NCBI GenBank assembly: GCA_029959645.1
Contig: JASCOJ010000002.1
Location: 1-64,000, forward strand
Length of the DNA stretch: 64,000 nt
Reading direction: 5' to 3'
Origin: Microbacteriaceae bacterium PS02332
GTDB lineage: Bacteria; Actinomycetota; Actinomycetes; Actinomycetales; Microbacteriaceae
A program made the position numbers and the translations under genes. The notes under the pieces were generated by a model, which worked only from the letters and a program-made list of their open reading frames with translations, ran no database searches and was not told the DNA's origin. Of the stretch, positions 42,595-50,393 are shown one piece after another; within the stretch, counting starts at the first letter, position 1; each line of letters opens with the position of its first letter.

Positions 42595-43239
42595 GTGACC
42601 GACACCGAGTACCGCGATCCGAACGGCAAGCGCCTGGTGGACTACCCGCACCCCTCCGTGGCAGTCGACACCGCGGTCATGACGGTCGTCGACGGCGAGC
42701 TGTCGGTACTGCAGATTCGCGACGCAGTTGACGGTGACTGGCGGCTGCCCGGGACGTTCGTGCACGAGGGCGAACGCCTCGCGGACTCGGTGCTGCGCTC
42801 CCTGCGCGAGAAGGCCGGCGTCGAGGGGCTCGCGCCGCGGCAACTCCACGTGTTCGACGATCCGGCGCGGGACTCCCGGGGGTGGGTGCTGTCGGTGGCG
42901 CACCTCGACGTCGTACCCGCCGCTGCCCTGACGATCGACTCCGGGCGGGCGCGCCTGATGCCCGTCGCGGCAGCGGGGGCGATGGTGCACGCGCATGACG
43001 ACATCCTCGGGTACGCGGTGGCGCAGTTGCGGGAGGACCATCGGGAGCGGCCGGACCCGCACGGGCTGCTCGGGGAGCCGTTCACGATGACGGAGATGCG
43101 GCGGTTACACGAAGTGGTGCTCGGGGTGGAGTTGCAGCCGGACACGTTCCGGAGGGCGATGGTGGGGCGGCTCGTGGTGGCCGAGGGGAAGCGGGCGGAG
43201 GGGCCGGGGAAGCCAGCGGGGTTGTATCGGCGGGGGTGA
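42595..43239 (+). CDS. NrtR-like Nudix/winged-helix transcriptional regulator
   Basis: 214 aa. Residues about 20-150 form a Nudix fold (VAVDTAVMTVVDGELSVLQIR, LPGTFVHEGERLADSVLRSL), but the catalytic box is degenerate: LREKAGV in place of REUxEExGU. This is typical of NrtR sensors, which bind ADP-ribose without hydrolysing it. The C-terminus (EPFTMTEMRRLHEVVLGVEL, DTFRRAMVGRLVVAEGKRAEG, GKPAGLYRR) is the winged-helix DNA-binding domain of the family. NrtR proteins control NAD-linked genes; here the target is probably the divergent ADP-ribosylglycohydrolase plus itself. GTG start, apparently leaderless. Confidence 0.85.
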   Translation: MTDTEYRDPNGKRLVDYPHPSVAVDTAVMTVVDGELSVLQIRDAVDGDWRLPGTFVHEGERLADSVLRSLREKAGVEGLAPRQLHVFDDPARDSRGWVLSVAHLDVVPAAALTIDSGRARLMPVAAAGAMVHAHDDILGYAVAQLREDHRERPDPHGLLGEPFTMTEMRRLHEVVLGVELQPDTFRRAMVGRLVVAEGKRAEGPGKPAGLYRRG

Positions 43240-43642
43240 GTGTCCCCTGGCGCTGGACTTGTCGAGGAAGCCCCATCTGTGCACGTAGCAGGACTCAACA
43301 ACGCCAACAGAAGCGATGTTCAGGGCGAAGGCCCCACAGCCTCGTCGATGCAGATTTGAGACAGCACAGTGACGGACCGGCAGAGGTCGCTCGCTGTGAC
43401 CACCATCCTCCGCCCGCTCCCACTCAGTGACCACGACGATTCTCACGTTTTTGCACTGCGAGAAGGTCGGGTGGCGGAAACCGTGGCATGAGTTGCTGAA
43501 CCCCTCGCTCACCACGAGGAGAAGCTCACGGGCACTTCGGGCTGTTCACGGAGCAGCCGCTGAGTCTTCCGGCTCGAAGAGGGGAAGCTGCCGAAGTTCG
43601 CCGGACAACGGGACAGCCTCGATGACTGGCTACAGTCGTCGC
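43240..43642. other. Gene-free stretch before the SHOCT gene
   Basis: About 400 nt of lower GC than the core genes. Open frames run through it (e.g. from 43427 in frame with the next gene) but lack coding character. The end holds the promoter of the SHOCT gene: TACAGT (43631-43636) 6 nt before ATG 43643. Confidence 0.5.
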
Positions 43643-44302
43643 ATGGCATCGAGCGGCAAGGTCATTGGCGGCACCTACATGGACTCCGCGGTGACCACTG
43701 CGTCATTCGGTAGCGGCATCGTGATTCAGAGCGGATTCCGCGGACGGAAGGTCGACGGAGAGACCGTCGCTCAATGGGAAGAGGTACCGCTCGAATCCCG
43801 CGGCGCCAAGACGGCCAGCGCCGTCAGCCAGGCCGTCGTGGAGGCAGTGCTCCCGCGCTTCCTGAGTAAGGGAGCATCGGCGGCCATCGGAGCATCGATC
43901 GATTCGTCGAGTCGGCCGCCACGTGCAGTGCGAATCGAATGGACCGATGGCAAGCAGCCGTCGTTGCTCAAGCTCCCCGATGATTTGTTCACTCACTTCG
44001 AGCTCCTCCTGAGCGCCCGTCGAGCAGTCTCGGCACCAGGGCCGGTCGCGGAGGAAGTTGCCGTCGTGTCGGCGGCAGTCATCGTCGACCCAACCGCCCC
44101 TCCGCAAACGATGTCCGAGCAGGCCTTCTCACTTGTTCAAGGCCTCCTGAAGAACCGGAATCGCCCAGCTGAGGAGGCTGTGTCCGTTACGGCCCCCGAC
44201 CTCCCTGAGCAGCTGAAGCAACTTGCGTCCCTTCGCGACGCTGGGATCCTCACTGAGGAGGAGTTCGCAGCGAAAAAAGCTGACCTCCTCAATCGCATGT
44301 GA
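43643..44302 (+). CDS. SHOCT-domain hypothetical protein
   Basis: 219 aa. The N-terminal part is beta-rich (GKVIGGTYMDSAVTTASFGSGIVIQ, VAQWEEVPLESRGAKTASAVS, PRAVRIEWTDGKQPSLLKLP) and resembles a PH-like domain. The C-terminal 33 residues (LPEQLKQLASLRDAGILTEE then EFAAKKADLLNRM) are a SHOCT short helical domain, which commonly closes bacterial proteins of unknown role and mediates oligomerisation. ATG 43643 is preferred to ATG 43622 because TACAGT is 6 nt before it. Unrelated to neighbours. Base composition places it in the accessory segment 43.3-47.7 kb. Confidence 0.72.
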   Translation: MASSGKVIGGTYMDSAVTTASFGSGIVIQSGFRGRKVDGETVAQWEEVPLESRGAKTASAVSQAVVEAVLPRFLSKGASAAIGASIDSSSRPPRAVRIEWTDGKQPSLLKLPDDLFTHFELLLSARRAVSAPGPVAEEVAVVSAAVIVDPTAPPQTMSEQAFSLVQGLLKNRNRPAEEAVSVTAPDLPEQLKQLASLRDAGILTEEEFAAKKADLLNRM

Positions 44303-44778
44303 CACGGTGTCGCGGAGGCGAACGATCAGAGAAGAGGCCGCTGTCCTCATCAAGACCTCCGCCGCCCCGAAGAGAAGTCCGGTCAGCCGGGTTCGAACTC
44401 GTGGTGCTCGACGCCACTAGCCCCTGGGTGCGCAGGGGGCTGTTCACCTTCGCAGACAGAACAACGGGTGACTTTCGACCAGCGATAGCCCGTCCTCGTG
44501 CGCGGCAGCCGCATCTTTTGCACGCCACGTGGGTCAACTTTGAGACCCTCGCCAGCACCTTCGGTACAGGCTGCCCTCGCTCGTGGGGCCATCTAGTACG
44601 AGTACTGCGGCGCGGTCCAGCCGGTGCGGCACCGATCACCAAGGGCGCGCCCTTGGTCCCTCTCGGAAGTTCGACCGAAAGGATAACGGGTCGGCTGCGA
44701 AGGCCTGAGTCGCGCCTTGTTGCTCATGGCGTGCCGGAACGTTTGACGGCATGAGTATTTTTTGGACATTCTGTATGC
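44303..44778. other. Gene-free stretch with hairpin and promoter
   Basis: About 475 nt. It contains the hairpin AGCCCCTG / CAGGGG(G)CT at 44419-44441 and, at its end, TTGACG (44743-44748) with CATTCT 18 nt later (44767-44772), 6 nt before ATG 44779: a possible leaderless promoter. A 151-codon frame starting at 44299 has no domain and is not called. Confidence 0.5.
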
Positions 44779-45804
44779 ATGAGTGATCACCACGGAGCTG
44801 TAGCAGTCGACTCGCCTCCTTCAAGGAACCTCGTCCTTCAGCCTGCCGGGCAGAGCGCTCAAGCGAATCTGCAGAGCTCCGTGCTGACGCCAGTGCCGCA
44901 TCAGAAGTGGTCACCGCATGTCTCCGCTGAAGACCGCTCGATCATCACCCGCAGTCATCCTTCAGGCGACGTCCCGATGTGGGGAACGACGAGGGGGCAG
45001 CTCGGCCAGATGCGCAACAAGTGGGATCGCATCGCTGCGGGAGACGCGATCCTGTTCCTGGCTTCAAGCCACGCCTACATGGCAGCGACCATCACTCATA
45101 AGTGGGTCAGTGCCGCGCTGGCGGACGAACTCTGGCCAAGGAAGCGGCTTGCTGACGGTTCTGAACTCCCCTGGGAGCTCATGTACAGCTTTACTGAACC
45201 GGTCGAAATCAAGGTCTCTTACTCAGACATGAGCGCTGCTGCTTCGACCGTGCGCAGTCTGGGCACTCGCCAACTGAACGTCTACGGCGAGGAGATCGCA
45301 GCCGCCGTACTCGGCTTACTGGGAACCGAAACGTCGGATCTGTTGATTCCGCCTGACCAGATCGACTACCCGTCGATAGCCAGGGACTTCGACCGCCTCG
45401 ACGCAACGGCCGCGACCACACGGAGGTTGGAACAATCATATCTGCGAAGCTACATACTTCCAGGGAGCACGGGGACCTGCGCGCTCTGCGGCAGGCGAAT
45501 GGAGTCCGTGTTCTTGGTGGCGGCACACATCAAGCGTCGAGCGGACTGCACTCTCGAAGAGAAGAACGATCTGCCGGCGGTGGCCATGCCTGCGTGCAAG
45601 TTCGGGTGCGATGAACTGTACGAACGCGGCCTCATCTGGGTAGATGCGACCGGCCGATTGAAGAAAGCGCCGAATCTGCCGGTTGGAGTAGCGCTACGGT
45701 ACTGGCAGGAGCACCTTCGCGGACGCTCTGTCGGAGTCTGGGAGTCCTCGCCGAGATCCCGTCGCTACTTCGAGGCGCACCGACAGAGCTTCGGTCACGC
45801 CTGA
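44779..45804 (+). CDS. HNH nuclease with EVE/PUA-like N-terminal domain (copy A)
   Basis: 341 aa. The N-terminal part has MWGTTRGQLGQMRNKWDRIA, AGDAILFLASSHAYMAATI and ELPWELMYSFTEPVEI, the strand order of PUA-fold modified-base readers (EVE/YTH-like). The C-terminus has the nuclease core CALCGRRMESVFLVAAHIKR (Cys pair, catalytic His), CKFGCDELYERGLIWVDATG and ends RRYFEAHR. The same core is present in the convergent gene at 45.9-46.8 kb, with a different N-terminal reader. Such fusions act as modification-dependent restriction nucleases (family knowledge). Composition is unlike core genes. Confidence 0.75.
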   Translation: MSDHHGAVAVDSPPSRNLVLQPAGQSAQANLQSSVLTPVPHQKWSPHVSAEDRSIITRSHPSGDVPMWGTTRGQLGQMRNKWDRIAAGDAILFLASSHAYMAATITHKWVSAALADELWPRKRLADGSELPWELMYSFTEPVEIKVSYSDMSAAASTVRSLGTRQLNVYGEEIAAAVLGLLGTETSDLLIPPDQIDYPSIARDFDRLDATAATTRRLEQSYLRSYILPGSTGTCALCGRRMESVFLVAAHIKRRADCTLEEKNDLPAVAMPACKFGCDELYERGLIWVDATGRLKKAPNLPVGVALRYWQEHLRGRSVGVWESSPRSRRYFEAHRQSFGHA

Positions 45805-45813
45805 CCACGGGAA

Positions 45814-45890
45814 CAACGCGGCATCCGAGAAACGGACGAACTACAGCCAGCGCATCGCTGAGGTGCTGCGCGACGGTCGCCGCCGCGTTG
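45814..45890. terminator. Long-range inverted repeat between convergent HNH genes
   Basis: CAACGCGGC (45814-45822) and GCCGCGTTG (45882-45890) are exact inverted copies 59 nt apart, filling the gap between the two stop codons; possible shared terminator. Confidence 0.35.
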
Positions 45891-45891
45891 G

Positions 45892-46842
45892 TCAATCGAG
45901 CTGGTACCGACGAGCCTCTTGCTTCTGCCAGTGACGGTGGTGAGCGAAGTACCGCTCCGTTGCAGCGTTCCAGGCGTTGCACGTCCTGCCCAAGAGCGCT
46001 GCCGCCGCGAATTCAAGGTCCTCGGTGGTGGGAATCCGTCGGGGACCTCGGCGAATCGTTCCGTCGCGAGCGACCACCACGTAACCGAGTTCGAACAACG
46101 AGTCGCATCCCAAGCGACAGGCCGACATGACGAGGTCCATGCGGCTCCGTTCGGCCGCCGACGTCGAGGCCCTGCGCTTGATGTGTGCGGTCACCAGCAT
46201 CGCCACCGGTAGATCCCGTCCACATAAGGCACAAGTAGCGAGCGTCTCGTCGCCGAACAGGTGCCGACGAAGCCGAGTCTGCTCCCCACGAGAGTTCGCA
46301 ATCACCTGCCGATCCCCGCGATAGTCGATTGAGGAAGGCAGGTCGCTGTCCTCGGGCCAGGAGGGCAGCTGTGCAACATCGACCCGTAGTCCGACTTCGG
46401 TCAGCAACCACTGCGCAAGAGCCCCAGCGACTTCAGAGAAGTAGACCTGTTTGACTGCACCCTTCTTCGAGAACGGCCAGCTCGTCTCGTCCCGTGCAGT
46501 CCGTAGTTCGAGCGGGATGGCGTCCAGCTCGATCGGGATGTCGACTTCCTCCATGTCGGTCCGAAGCAGCCGCCCATCAGAAGGCCACCGACTCGATGAC
46601 TCATCAAACGGCGGAGGACCATCGAAAGCGGCTGCTGCAACTCGGCTCCAGCCCCGGATCGCTCCTCGCGAGTAATGAATCACTACGTCGCCCGCCTGCG
46701 CTTCGCGGAGCCGGTCCCAGTGAGCGCGTGGAGTTCCGTCTGACTTCCCCGCTCGCGGCCGAGACAGCTTCGGCGCCCAGAGGACTCCTGCACGTCGCTC
46801 CTCGTCGAAGGTCAGCCCCTGGTTTACCCAAAATGTCCGCAC
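45892..46842 (-). CDS. HNH nuclease with EVE-like N-terminal domain (copy B)
   Basis: 316 aa. The N-terminus is a recognisable EVE-type domain: RTFWVNQGLTFDEERRAGVL, WAPK, then HWDRLREAQAGDVVIHYSRG, IRGWSRVAAAAFDG. The C-terminus is the same HNH core as in copy A: CALCGRDLPVAMLVTAHIKR, CRLGCDSLFELGYVVVARDG and the final ERYFAHHR. GTG 46842 is chosen since AGGGGA lies 5 nt before it and the EVE domain begins there; the frame is open to 47040 without support. Predicted to cut DNA carrying modified bases. Confidence 0.78.
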   Translation of the reverse strand: MRTFWVNQGLTFDEERRAGVLWAPKLSRPRAGKSDGTPRAHWDRLREAQAGDVVIHYSRGAIRGWSRVAAAAFDGPPPFDESSSRWPSDGRLLRTDMEEVDIPIELDAIPLELRTARDETSWPFSKKGAVKQVYFSEVAGALAQWLLTEVGLRVDVAQLPSWPEDSDLPSSIDYRGDRQVIANSRGEQTRLRRHLFGDETLATCALCGRDLPVAMLVTAHIKRRASTSAAERSRMDLVMSACRLGCDSLFELGYVVVARDGTIRRGPRRIPTTEDLEFAAAALLGRTCNAWNAATERYFAHHRHWQKQEARRYQLD

Positions 46843-47068
46843 GGTTCCCCTAACATCCGTTCTGCTAACGCAGGCGAGGCTACCGATCCGGCTCCGGCGA
46901 CGCCAAGTCAATCCATAGCTCCCTTCCCAGTCCCGGATCGGTTCATCCGTTCGATGAACCGTCGATGCGCCCCGAACAGGTGGTGTCGAGGGGCTGAGGT
47001 TCTCGAGAAGATGACGTGAAGCGGCCTCGGCAACTGCCACCCCTGGGGCGCTTCAGAAAGGTCCTTCA

Positions 47069-47611
47069 GTGCTTCGCAGAGCCGAAAACATCGGGATGGT
47101 GCACCGGGTGAACCTGTTCACGCGGAGAGGCCGAGTGCAGCTGACCCTTGGCCGTCACACGTACCTCGTCGGCCTGAAGCTTCGAAAAGACGAGCTCCGC
47201 GAGGTCTTTGCCCAGTCAAACCGTCGTCCTGCTTACGTTGGCACTGTGAAGGAGCGCCAGTACTGGTGGTTCCGCGGCCGTTGGTTCTGGGACAACGACG
47301 GTCTCAGTGCAGATGACGTGTTCGCGCTCCTCGAGACGCGGGATCGGCGGCAGGCAGCGTCGTTGGCTCGCGCGCAGACCTTGGCTTTCGCGCCGGAACG
47401 ACCCGTCCGATACCGCCGGACTGCCGTTCCTGCTGAAGTGAAACACTTCGTTTGGGTCCGCGACGGCGGTCGGTGCACGGAATGCGGTTCGACGAACGAG
47501 ATCCAGTACGACCATGTCATCCCTGTGTCGCGAGGTGGCAGCAACGAGCCTGCGAACATCCAGATCCTCTGCGGCCCGTGCAATCGCCGGAAAGGCGCTT
47601 CGGTGAGCTGA
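47069..47611 (+). CDS. HNH endonuclease
   Basis: 180 aa. The C-terminal HNH domain is textbook: VKHFVWVRDGGRCTECGSTN, then EIQYDHVIPVSRGGSNEPAN and IQILCGPCNRRKGA, with DH, N and two CxxC pairs. The N-terminal 110 residues include LTLGRHTYLVGLKLRKDEL and YVGTVKERQYWWFRGRWFWD, a small beta domain that may bind substrate. GTG 47069 has AGAAAGG 8 nt upstream; ATG 47096 has none. Third HNH nuclease within 3 kb, adjacent to the two EVE-like ones but with an unrelated core. Confidence 0.82.
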   Translation: MLRRAENIGMVHRVNLFTRRGRVQLTLGRHTYLVGLKLRKDELREVFAQSNRRPAYVGTVKERQYWWFRGRWFWDNDGLSADDVFALLETRDRRQAASLARAQTLAFAPERPVRYRRTAVPAEVKHFVWVRDGGRCTECGSTNEIQYDHVIPVSRGGSNEPANIQILCGPCNRRKGASVS

Positions 47612-47735
47612 CCTGCCGCTGAAGGGTCAGGCCGCGCAAGGATCGCAGGCAAACTCCTTTGGATGAGGACCGACTGCATCGCGATGAGAGTCCCCCCATG
47701 CCACGATGAAGCCAACGACCCGGGGAGGGGCACCA

Positions 47736-50393
47736 TTGGTCGACAAAGCACTCCGCGACCGCCTACAGACACTGTCGACGGCTGCCACAGCAATCCGCCA
47801 CCACCGCGCCTCCGTTCAGAACGCCGCCACAACGGCGAAGGACCAACTCCTCACCCGCCGCCTGACGATCACCGGCCCAGCCCTCTCCTGCTCCGTCCTC
47901 CCCCTCCGCGCCGCCGACTCGACCCTGGCGGCCGCGATGCAGCACGCCGTCCTACTCCCCCAGCTCGACGCCCCCGCCGAGAACGTCCTCACCGTCCTGA
48001 CGAAGGACGTCCCCCTCGCCCTCGCCGACGAGGACGCCACCTCCGGCATCGCCGGCATCTTCGCCGGCAAGGACCGCCGCGACGCAGCCGCACGAGCCGA
48101 CTACTACCTGGCCGAGACGAGCGCCTGGCTCGACGCCAGCGGCGCCCTCACGTCCCTCCAGGCCGTCGACATCCGTGACGTCCCCCGCCCCGACGGCACG
48201 CTCGACGCCCTCCTCGACACCGAGGGCCCGCTCCTCACCGCGACCGCGCACCTCGGCCCGGTCGCCTTGGTCGACCTCGCCCCGATGGCGCACCTCCCCA
48301 CCACGATCGCGACGCTCCGGTCGGTCGTCGAGACCGAACAGGAGGCCCGCAGCCGCGTCCTCGACGCCGGCCACCGCCTGCGAGACGTCGCCGCCCGGCG
48401 CGAGCTGAACGCGATGGACATCGACCGCCTCCGCGACGTCACGCGCGACCAGCTCCGCCTCGGCGCCGTCCGGGACGCCGGCATCCGGACGGTCGGCGAA
48501 CTCCTGCGGGCCCCGATCACCGCCGGACAGCTCCCCGGCGTCGGCGAGACCACCGCCGCGCGCATCAACGCCGCCGCCCGCTCCATCCAGGACGCCGCCC
48601 GCGAGGACGCCGCCGTCCAGATCGAGGCTCGCCGTCAGGACACCGCGAGCGTGGCGCTGGTCTCGGCCCTCCGACAGTGGGAGGCCGCGAAGAACGGCGG
48701 CGGCCCGCGAGCGGCTGTCCTCGTCGACGAGCTCGCTCCCCTGGCCGACGCGGTCGCGCAGCACGCGGTCCTGGGCATCGTGCACCAGCCGGGCGCCCGG
48801 GCCTCCGGCTCGTTCAACCCGGCCGAGGGCGCCGTCGAACGCATCGAGGCGGACGTCGACGACGCGCGCCAGCGCGCCGTCCGCGCAGCCGGCGACCGTG
48901 ACCGGGTCGCGACGACGGACGACTGGAGCGACTTCCTCGACCGCCCGGCGAGCTACTTCGCGCTCCTCGACGAGGTCGGGCTCACCGACTCGACGACGGC
49001 CGGCCGCGGGTCACTCCCCGAGGGCCTGATCGAGCAAATCGAGCAGTTCCACCTCGACACGTCCCTCCTGTCCGCGTCCCTCCGCGGCTACCAGCGCTTC
49101 GGTGCCGCGTTCGCCCTCGTGCAGGAGCGGGTCGTCATCGGCGACGAGATGGGCCTCGGCAAGACCGTGGAGGCACTGGCCGCCATCGCGCACATCGCCG
49201 CGACCGCGACCGACGGCATGCCCCGCTTCGTGGTCGTCTGCCCCGCAGCGGTGGTCGCGAACTGGTTGCGCGAGACCGAGAAGCACACGTCGGTCCCGGC
49301 GTTCCGCATCCACGGCGCCGAGCGTGTCCGTGGCCTCAGCGGCTGGCTCCGCGAGGGCGGCGTCGCGGTCACCACCTACGAGACGCTCGAGTGGTTCCGC
49401 TCGCAGGTGCCCGAGGACCAGCGCTTCGCCGCGGTCGTCGTCGACGAGGCCCACTACGTCAAGAACCCCGACGCGAAGCGCACGAAGAACACGCGTGCGC
49501 TCCTCGAACGCGCCGACCGTGCCCTGCTCATGTCCGGCACCCCGCTCGAGAACCGCGTCGAGGAGTTCCGCGTCCTCATCGACCACATCCGCCCGGACCT
49601 GATGATCGACCAGGACGACGACCCGCTGCGCTTCCGCAAGCAGATCGCCCCGGTCTACCTCCGCCGCAGCCAGGAGGACGTGCTCACCGAGCTGCCCGAA
49701 CTCGTCGAGGTCGAGGAGTGGACCGACCTGACCCCCGCCGAGGCGCAGCGCTACGCCACCGCGGTCGAGGGCGACAGCTTCCACACCATGCGCCAGCTGG
49801 CGATGCTCGACGGCCCTGCGTCGAGCAAGCTCGCGTCGCTCCGCGACGTCGTCGCGGAGGCCCGGTCGACCGGCCGCAAGACCATCGTCTTCTCGCACTA
49901 CCGCGCCGTCCTGGAGGCCGTGCTCACCTCTGTCGACGGCATCGTGTTCGGTCCGCTCAGCGGTTCGACGACGCCCTCCGGGCGCCAGGACATGGTCGAC
50001 GCGTTCTCCGCAGCGGCTCCGGGAGCCGTCCTCGTCGCGCAGATCATCGCCGGCGGCGTCGGCCTGAACATCCAGGCCGCGTCGGTCGTCGTGATCTGCG
50101 AGCCGCAGCTGAAGCCGACGACCGAGTGGCAGGCCATCGCCCGTGCACGACGGATGGGCCAGCTCGACGTCGTGCAGGTGCACCGCCTCCTGTCCGAGGA
50201 CGGTGTCGACGCCGCGCTCGTGCGGATGCTGGCGCGGAAGACCAAGACCTTCGCCGACTTCGCTGCCGTCAGCGACACGGCGAGCGCGTCCGCGCAGGCG
50301 TTCGACATCTCGGAGTCACAGCTCATCGCGCAGGTTCTCGCGGAGGAGCGTGCGCGGCTGGCCGGAGCCGCGACACCGGAGCCAGCCGTCTAG
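47736..50393 (+). CDS. SNF2-family DNA helicase with HhH region
   Basis: 885 aa from the TTG at 47736, which has GGGGAGG 7 nt upstream; ATG 47706 would add ten residues without a ribosome binding site. The N-terminal 430 residues are helical and Ala-rich, with a helix-hairpin-helix-like RTVGELLRAPITAGQLPGVG near 275. The motor has IGDEMGLGKTVEALAAIAH (about 468), VVVDEAHYVKNPDAKR (about 569), MSGTPLENRVEEF, IIAGGVGLNIQAASVV and IARARRMGQLDVVQVHRL. Likely a DNA translocase for repair or defence. Its TAG and that of the convergent exonuclease gene are the same CTAG palindrome. Confidence 0.88.
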   Translation: MVDKALRDRLQTLSTAATAIRHHRASVQNAATTAKDQLLTRRLTITGPALSCSVLPLRAADSTLAAAMQHAVLLPQLDAPAENVLTVLTKDVPLALADEDATSGIAGIFAGKDRRDAAARADYYLAETSAWLDASGALTSLQAVDIRDVPRPDGTLDALLDTEGPLLTATAHLGPVALVDLAPMAHLPTTIATLRSVVETEQEARSRVLDAGHRLRDVAARRELNAMDIDRLRDVTRDQLRLGAVRDAGIRTVGELLRAPITAGQLPGVGETTAARINAAARSIQDAAREDAAVQIEARRQDTASVALVSALRQWEAAKNGGGPRAAVLVDELAPLADAVAQHAVLGIVHQPGARASGSFNPAEGAVERIEADVDDARQRAVRAAGDRDRVATTDDWSDFLDRPASYFALLDEVGLTDSTTAGRGSLPEGLIEQIEQFHLDTSLLSASLRGYQRFGAAFALVQERVVIGDEMGLGKTVEALAAIAHIAATATDGMPRFVVVCPAAVVANWLRETEKHTSVPAFRIHGAERVRGLSGWLREGGVAVTTYETLEWFRSQVPEDQRFAAVVVDEAHYVKNPDAKRTKNTRALLERADRALLMSGTPLENRVEEFRVLIDHIRPDLMIDQDDDPLRFRKQIAPVYLRRSQEDVLTELPELVEVEEWTDLTPAEAQRYATAVEGDSFHTMRQLAMLDGPASSKLASLRDVVAEARSTGRKTIVFSHYRAVLEAVLTSVDGIVFGPLSGSTTPSGRQDMVDAFSAAAPGAVLVAQIIAGGVGLNIQAASVVVICEPQLKPTTEWQAIARARRMGQLDVVQVHRLLSEDGVDAALVRMLARKTKTFADFAAVSDTASASAQAFDISESQLIAQVLAEERARLAGAATPEPAV

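Noticed and set aside
44385-44410. GGTTCGAAC motif resembling a tRNA T-loop
   Set aside because: The flanking five bases on each side (CCGGG and TCGTG) do not pair and no acceptor or anticodon stem can be formed, so it is not a tRNA or an obvious tRNA-derived attachment site.
44299-44754. 151-codon frame between SHOCT and HNH genes
   Set aside because: No recognisable domain and it crosses a hairpin; coding character is weak.
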